Shown in pieces: positions 45,801 through 54,800 of a stretch of 64,000 nt of DNA. Under the pieces are notes generated by a model, which did not search any database, was not told the origin of the DNA, and was given only the letters and a program-made list of their open reading frames with translations. The translations under genes were made by a program, and so were the position numbers. Numbering within the stretch: the first letter of the stretch is position 1; every line of letters begins with the position of its first letter. This stretch comes from Acholoe squamosa (lineage: Eukaryota > Annelida > Polychaeta > Phyllodocida > Polynoidae): assembly GCA_949317995.1 (NCBI GenBank), contig OX439040.1:52961186-53025185 (forward strand), written 5' to 3'.

Positions 45801-48800
45801 CCTTAATTATCGGGATCATGATGAAAATTTGATAAAGTACCTTTATGTACTTGATGTTGAAGTCTTAGATCCTCTCACTCATTCAGTTTACCTATCTTAT
45901 ATCAGATCACCAGTAACTGATTCTGAGGAGGAGGATAGTGCCGAGTCATCGACAGATGAGGAAGACGAACCAGCCATGGATTCACAAGATGATAAAGCGG
46001 AGTGAGTACATCTTTATTGGGGACTATTACTGTACCTATTGTATTCAGGATTCACTATTAACCAGGTTACCAGAATACTTTTCAATCTAGCACTGAACAT
46101 ACACATATATTCTTATCATATTACTATTCATGTTGTGAGATAGAAAAGACTTTCTGTGCGTGACGAATTATGTAATGAAAAATATCTATGTGGACAGATC
46201 TACTAACAGCACACGATCTGATTTTAATGGAATTTTAAGAAAACTGATGTAATCAGAGTTCACATGTTACATGTTTAATAAGTGTTCATGTTAGTAGTTA
46301 GCCAAAAGAGTGTATGAGCACCTCAATTTATCCAAATATCAGTAAGATCAATTTGATTTGATAGATAAAGAAAATGCTTTCCAGGGGAGGCAAGTCCACG
46401 TCTCGTAAGCTGTTACGTTTCGTGGACAAGATCGCGCAGTCCAAGTACTTCCAGCAGGCCACGGAGTATAAATACATAAAACGTGCCATGGAGGAGGTGT
46501 CCAACACACCACTCCAGTTGACCGTTGAACTCCGCAGTCTGGTCGGTACGCTGGCCGTCAATGTGCCTCCTCCTCCCACCGACAGGATCTGGTAGGTCTT
46601 TGTTCAGTAACTTTGTCAAGAATGTGTGAGACTATATTGGTGGCAAGATTATTGATGAGACCTTAATAACCTGGTATTATATTCTTTAAAGAAAGTGTTG
46701 TTTCTGTCTTGCCTTTTTTCCTTATGTTCTTGGATTCCGGATTCTTGTCTCTCAAACTTTATGGAGTGTATAGGCTACATAGATAATCGTCAAAGATAAT
46801 AGACTAAAAGTGAAACCCAGGTAGTTACATGTCTATGGTTATTGTACTATCTTATTAGCTGGGAGGTCTACACCTCCCAGCTATAGTACAGCGTTGATGG
46901 ACAGGGAGGAACCGTCGTCCATTTGTCGACCAAAAACGGCTACAATAGCTAATCTACTGAAATCATCAGATCGTGACCAAGACCGCTTAGGCCTTGCTAA
47001 GGTCCTTTCAGTTATTCATTTTTTTTTCTGTGCCAACATAGGTATAATATTTAAGACCTCACCTCAGACTAAATAGCCAACAACAAAACGGACTTACCGT
47101 AATCTCCCGCGTATAAGGCGCGTCTTATACGCGAATCAGATCGTTCATGGGTCTTATACGCGGGAGCAAGGCTGCCTTGAGTTGGGGGTGCGCCTTATAC
47201 GCGGGTTTTTCCGATATCTCAATTGGGTTTTGCTTTTTCTTTGCTTTGAATTTTAACCTCACCTATGTGCCCTTTGGACACGTCAAGGGTGAGAGGTCCC
47301 GTGGCGTGAAACCCGGACCCGTACACTAGAGGGAGCTAAGGTAGAAATCACGCCCCTACACATTTACCGAGGCAATGGTTCTTTAACATCCGTCACTACA
47401 TAGGCATAGTGAGAGATGGACAGGCCTGTTTCAAGTCATTTGTCTGCCATGACCGCCGAGAGACTTTCCAGCACAGCCTAGCCAGAGCAGGGAGGAACTC
47501 AAACGACACCTTACGGCGACGTTTGGAACCACCACTATGCCCCGGCCGGGCCGGGAACCGAACCCACGACCTTACGGCCTGTGAGCGGACGCGCTACCGA
47601 CTGCGCCACGCCTCCCGGCTTCTCAATTGGGGTTATGATGCTGACCATATGATTTTTTGAATGCCACAAATGAGGTGAGACCAGAAGTAGAACTTAATTC
47701 TGACATTGTAGCATCAGATTTTTTGGTTTCCTTTTCTACATTCATGCATTCTATCAATGTTGTGGCATGTGAGAGAATGAATTTAAATCACCACATTATC
47801 TAAACACAGTTTGAACATCTGTTCCTAAGTCAGACATATAGCAAGTGTATGTGAATGGTATACTGGCTCCATCTGGTGGCACTTCTAGGAACTATTCCTG
47901 TAGTGGCACAATATAGGCCTACCTCATGAGTGGGAGACAGGGGACACATTAATCCATATCTGTTGCCACTCTCCACTAGGTTGTATTCCCAGTACTGTAG
48001 TTATAAACAGATTTAAGGTTATGTAGGGGCATATCCATGCTTAGACCACTGATTTACATGATACATTTCAAGTTATGTCAATAGGTCATCATGATGTGGT
48101 TGGTTTGTCCCAAACTGTGTCAGAAGATAGTATGCATTATACTCCAAACTTCAAACTGTACCCTGTTCATGATCATTTATAATCATGCATTCAATAGGAA
48201 TAGTTCCCAGAAGTGCCACCAGATGGAGCCAGTATACCATTCACATACACTTGCTATATGTTTGACTGAAGAACAGATGTTCAAACTGTGTTTAGATAAT
48301 GTGGTGTTTTAAATTCATTCTCTCACATGCCACAACATTGATAGAATGCATGAATGTATGAAAAGAAATCAAAAGAACTGATAATACAATGTTAGAGATA
48401 AGTTCTACTTCAGGTCACACCTCATTTGTGGTATTCAAAAAAAATATATGATCAGCATCATACTCAACCTGATCTTAACCCTACCTAAGGCTATCCCCAA
48501 CTACAAGGAGACCCTTGTCTCCTTGTAGCAGGCCATGGACAAGGTGTGCCTTGTACGCGGACCAGTCCCCTGAGTAAGGGGTGCGCCTTATACGCGGGTT
48601 TTTTCAGTGTACCAATTCAGAGAAGGTATGTGCGCCTTCTACGCGAACCAGCCTTCTCTGAGTTGGGGGTGCGCCTTCTACGCGGGCTGCGCCTTCTACG
48701 CGAGAGATTACGGTATATAAGGCCTATGCAAGTGTATGTTTGTTACACCTACGTCATGGCATTAGACCTTACAGAGAACTGGAGGCATATGGGCCACCAG

Positions 48801-51800
48801 TGTTTCTAAAACGTGCAAAAGCTATGGCTAACGTCCCCTGGCCTACAGCTAATCCCCACTCATATCAGCACCCCCAAGGGAGATACGATTTATTTTGTAA
48901 AACTGCCAGTTCTTGGACCTCTCTGCCAGTGCCTGGACTGGCGTCTGCCCCGCGTCCCAAAAAAAACTTTATTTCGATCCATTCCTTCCTCAAACCTGCC
49001 CTTTTTCGCCGGTGACGCTTAAAACAGATAGGTTTTGGCTGGAGGTAGCGCTACCACACCCTGGATAATGCACAGGTGGACCGGCTGGGGCCGAAAAGGC
49101 TTCTAGTCAAAAAAATTATTTCGCTTATTCTTTTTCGTAACCGATTTTTTAGGGGGGCATGTTTTTTAGGGGGACGAAACACCCCAGATTGATACCAAAC
49201 ATTCCATATCCGCGCATATTATTTGCATAATTAGCATAATTATGCAGTATCTTGGTACTGTTCAATATAATATAGATATGTTCCATTGGTCTCATAGAAT
49301 TCATATGCTTACAAGTATAAACTACTGACTGCACCTAGTGACTAGTGGAATCTGAACAATAGAAAAGAAATACCCCTCCCCTACCTTCCTATTGCATCAA
49401 ACAAGTTGTTCAATGGAGGCAGCCATTGTTTGATCAGGTGCTTAGACCTTTTAGATCCAAATGCTAGTTACCAGTGCATTATCACTGTTGATAAGCTTTT
49501 ACACATCAATACCTGCAGCCACCCGGGGCACAAGCCCTGTTTGCACTGAATGGATGTCTTTCCATTTCTCCATTCTCTGGTGTTTGATTGAAAATGTTGA
49601 CGTCATTCTGTGTTTTAAATTGTGTTTTAATGTGTGTTTTTATGGTTCATGTATTGAGTTAAGGGATATAACAGGTTAGTGTATAAAAGTAGCCATAGGG
49701 ACACCTCAACTACCCAATTCTATTGTTTTCCATGTGTGTCGGACATCTTGGTTTTAATAATGTAAGTAATAACTCACATTTTGTCAGTAATTAGTCAAAA
49801 TATGTCAGAAATAATGCATGTTTTGTCAGCAAATTAGTCAATATATGTCAGTACTGTTGAGCATTATCTTTGTTCTGGGATAAATGTACATACATTAGGG
49901 TGTTATCTGATTACCTTGTCTCCAGTACCACCAATGTAGTGGGCAGTGATATCACCAGAATCAGAATCTAGTGCCTGTAGCTAATTGACCAATACGCGCT
50001 CATCTGTACTAGTCACAGAGCACTCGTGAGAGGTTAAGTGTTAATCACTTCTTTATTACCATAACCACAAATACCAACCAGATGATTCTGAACATAATAT
50101 GACTACCAAATAGTCTGTAATGTCCATGGGGAATGCACAGTTACTATACTCTCATCCCAATACATGCCAAGTCCAAACACAGAGTCCACACTAGTCTCCA
50201 TAATCATATAGAGTGTCCAATGCCGTTGATTCACAGAGTGGCAATCTCACAATCACTATCTCCATATAGTTCCTAGTGAGCATATGTGAGAATAATCCAA
50301 GTTCCTCTCCTGTCATGGTGTCAGTGCTGCCTCCAGTCCCACAGAGCAAATGACTACATCCTTCCTCTGAGCAGCAGTCTGCCCTAAGCTTATAAAGCAG
50401 AAGGTCAAACCACCAAGTCATGAACCCACAGGTCAAAGTTAGTAGTTCATACTTGGGTCATACCTGTGTCATTCAGGGTTCATACATAAGCAGGATGAGC
50501 TCACCAGGAGCAGAAGGTCAAAGCTCCCACTCATGAACTCATAGGTCAAAGTTAGTAGTTCGTACTTGTGTCATCCCTTGGTCATCTAGGGTTCATACAC
50601 GATCAGTATGATCTCCCTGCCCATCACTCACTCCCGCTGCTGGGGATCAGTTCATCGGGTGCAGTTGGTGCACTTGTCATCAGCATAAATTATGTTCTCA
50701 TGTACTGTGTACTCTCTGTGCATTCCCATATCAGTGTTTCTTAGTATATAACACAATTATATACATGTATGTAATTAAGCATTAGTGTGAATTGCTCTAC
50801 CTTAATAAGCTCAATCCAAGTTGTGTGTGAGTGAGTATTCCTGCTTCTCACACGTCAACAGTACTTAGTGACTAAATATCAGCAATAAGTCAATATATGT
50901 TAGTAATTACTCACTATTTGTCAGCAATTAGTCAATATACTTCAGTACTTAGTCACTGAATGTCAGCAATTATCATCTGTCAGCCAATAGTCAATATATA
51001 ACAGAGAAATAGCCACTGATTCAATTGTGCATCTTCCCTTGACTGGTATTTGTCAAAATATGTCAGTATCTATGGACTATTTGTTAGCAATTAGTTAATA
51101 TATATATATTAGTAATTAGCGCGGCGACTAGTGAATACTACTCGTGAGATGAGTACACTAGTGTATGGTTCACAGTCGCCACGGTGTAAGGGATAGGGAG
51201 GCCTTGCAATCTATTTTTGTTTGTGGCTCCTCTGCTATGGACTATTCCTGCTCACTATTCTAATGTAATAACAACAGTGTGTGTACTTTACTTATCAGTG
51301 AAGGAATTTTCAGAATATATCTCATACTTTTGATTTTATTCGCAGATAAGACATTTCATCATTTGGCAGATTAGCATTAAAGCATTTTAAGATTCAGAAA
51401 TGCATCTCTGTAGCCTTTGTTTTAAAATTGTTTGTTTTGAAACTACTATATATATGTAATACAGGTTTTATCTCAGTGGGTTATGGTACAATTGGATCAT
51501 ATTTTCTGTATTTGAACAAAGTATTCACTGTCAAAGATCTCTATGGAGAAATCAGTGCTAAAGTGTGTGTTGCCATATGTGCATTTTTGTAAATCAGAGG
51601 AGGTTGAAGTGTAAGGCCACCTTGTGGAACTGCTACATTCTTTTCTGTGTAAAATTTTTAGTTTACATTGAAATAATGCTATCTCAGAATATGTATCTAC
51701 TATTGGTGATGAAAGATTAATTTGATTACTCCTTTCATTATATAAACGATTTTGTGGAACACTGAAAACATGTATGTACACCGAGGAACTTACACTGTGC

Positions 51801-54800
51801 TCCCCCTCTACAGAGAGGTGGAGTGATCTGGCCGGTTTGCTGACCGCTGGCCCGTGAGGAGGTACAGACTATTACAAGTGATTGGCAGTTGGATGTGTGT
51901 GTGTGGGGGGGGGGTGGGGAGGCAGAGCAGGCTCCTGGCAATCTGAGACAGTGTACACTCATAATGACACTCCTGTTGACTATGGCATTGAACATTGAAT
52001 AAGACAGGTCCCTGTGGCAGCTGAGTGAGGTGCATGCAGAATGGACAGTCTACAGACTATAAGTACTTAGCTGCAGTGGGTAGTTCAGGTTGAATTTGTG
52101 CTATATACTACCAAAAGCCCAGATGATAGTATGCCCTATCTGTCTCACCAACTGAAACTAGACACAAGATTACAAGTCGCCGCGCCATGTCTCACAGGAC
52201 TATTCTCTACTATTGTATTAAAATCTACAACACTATGGTTTTATTATTCACTATTTGTCAGCAATTAGTCAATACATGGTAGTAATTGCTCACTTTTTGT
52301 CAGCAATTAGTCTATATGTTAGTAATTGCTCACTATTTGTCAGCAATTATTCAATATATATTAATTACTCACTATTTGTCAGCAATTAGTCAATAAATAT
52401 CGGTAATTACTCACTATTTGTCAGTAATTACTCTATATGTTAGTAATTGCTCACCATTGGTCAGCAATTATTCAATATATATATTAGTAATTACTCACAA
52501 TTTGTCAGCAATTAGTCAATATATGTCAGTACTTAGTCAATATATATCATCAATTATCAATACATGTCAATATTTACTCATAATCTATCAGCAATTAGTC
52601 AATATACAACAGAGAAATAGCCATTAATTCAATTGTGCATCCTGCCTTGACTGGTATTGGTCAAAATATGTCAGTATCTATGGACTATTTGTCAGCAATT
52701 AGTTGATATATGTTAGTAATTATTCACTATTTGTCAGCAATTAGTCAATACATGGTAGTAGTTACTTACATTTTATCAGTATTTAGTCAATATATGTTAG
52801 CGTAGTGTTTCCCAAAACCATGTCGATTGTATTCTAATAAAGAAAGACAATGACACACTACTCAGGTTCCAGCTAGTTCTTTATTCGTCTCTCGTATACA
52901 CCAGTAGACAAGTTTCAACGTTAGTCGACTTATAGCACCAGAGTTGTCTCGGCTATTAACAATCAACAATACTCTAGAGCAAGCTCTGTCGAGTTAAGAC
53001 ATGTATGGTATCGACGGCTGTCGATATGAACCATTAGGGTGTAGTTTACCTTACTCTCCCCTAGGCCCAAGTGCCGCCAGGGAGGGAAACAAACTATCAC
53101 ACAGGATCAGTAGAACTGGACACCAGAGTGGCCAGTCCAGGACTGAACCCAGGGAGATGACAAGACTCCCCTTTTATAGTAGTGGAGGGATCTACGTGAC
53201 ATGATATAAATAACTTTGGATCCGGTCTTAGAACTGGGTGCCTCGACACGTATCTAATAATACCTCGATATGGATGGATGAGCATACTATAACTCTCGAC
53301 GGTGGTCGAACGTCATAACCGACCGCCACATTAGTAATTGCTCACTATTTGTCAGCAATTAGTCTATATGTTAGTAATTGCTCATTATTTGTCAGCAATT
53401 ATTCAATATATATTAGTAATTACTCACTATTTACCAGCAAATAGTCAATATATATCAGTATTTACTCACAATTTGTCAGCAATTAGTCAATATACATCAG
53501 TACTTAGGCACTCTATAACAGCAATTATCAATACATGTCAGTATTTACTCACAATCTGTCAGCAATTAGCCAATATATAACAGAGAAATAGCCACTGATT
53601 CAATTGTGCATCCTGCCTTGACTGGTATTTGTCAAAATGTGTCAGTATCTGTGGACTATTTGTCAGCAGTAAGTTAATATATGCTAGTAATTATTCACTA
53701 TTTTGTCAGCAATTAGTCAATACATGATACCGTAATCTCCCGCGTAGAAGACGCACCCCAAACTCAGCACATGCATTTTCGCGTATAAGACGCACATTTT
53801 AATACTGAAATTTTAAGATTAGTACATTTCTATAGTAAAATTACCCCTCGTATAAGACGCACCCCCAACTTGAAGAGATCCTATATAACGCACAAGGCAT
53901 TTGTTTGGCCTAGAGGACGCGTCTTCTATGCGGGAGTTTACGGTAGTAGTTACTTACATTTTATCAGCATTTAGTCAATATATGTTTGTAATTGCTCACT
54001 ATTGACAAATATATGAGAAATTACTGACATATATGGACTAAGTATTGTTTTATAATGACTAAGTACTGGCATATATTGACTGATTGCTGACAAATAGTGA
54101 GTAAATACTGACATATAATGACTAATTGCTGACAAAGAGTGAGTAATTACTGACTTATATTGACTAATTTCTGATAAATAGTGAGTACCGTAATCTCCCG
54201 CGTATAAGGCGCAGCTCGCGTATAAGGCGCATCCCCAACTAAGAGAATGCAATTCCACATATAAGGGGCACCTCTAAGGGCAGATTTTTGTTAATTTAGT
54301 ACTGTTCTATAGTAAAATTACCCCCCCTATAAGGCGCACCCCAAACTCAAGGCAATGTCCCTCCCACGTATAAGACTCAGCAGCATTTTGTTTGGCGTAT
54401 AAGACGCGCCTTATACGCGGGAGATTACGGTAATTACTTACATATATTGACTAATTGCTGACAAAGTGAGGAATTACTGATGTATATTGACTAATTGCTG
54501 TTATATAGTGACTAAGTACTAACATATATTGACTAATTGCTGACAAATAGTGAGCAATTACTAATCCGCTCATAAGTACATAAATCTAGATGATACGACC
54601 GAGCAGCTATTACAGCAATGCTGTATTTCTATATCGAAATATAATATCCGATCATAAGTACATAAATCTAGATGATACGACCGAGCAGCTATTACAGCAA
54701 TGCTGTATTTCTATATCGAAATATAATATCCGCTCATAAGTACATAAATCTAGATGATACGACCGAGCAGCTATTACAGCAATGCTATATTTCTATATCA

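Larger units (their letters stand above)
49745..54566 (-). repeat. 42-bp dimeric minisatellite, block 2, with nested insertions
   Basis: The same satellite as 545-2843. Most of it (49745 to about 53999) is in reverse sense (GTCAGCAATTAGTCAATATA). At about 54000 it flips to the block 1 sense and stays so to 54566. Its units are split by two solo LTRs, one 1.1-kb element and two MITEs. A recurring CAGAGAAATAGCCACTGATT segment (51001, 52610, 53580) shows that parts were amplified as larger units. Confidence 0.85.
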
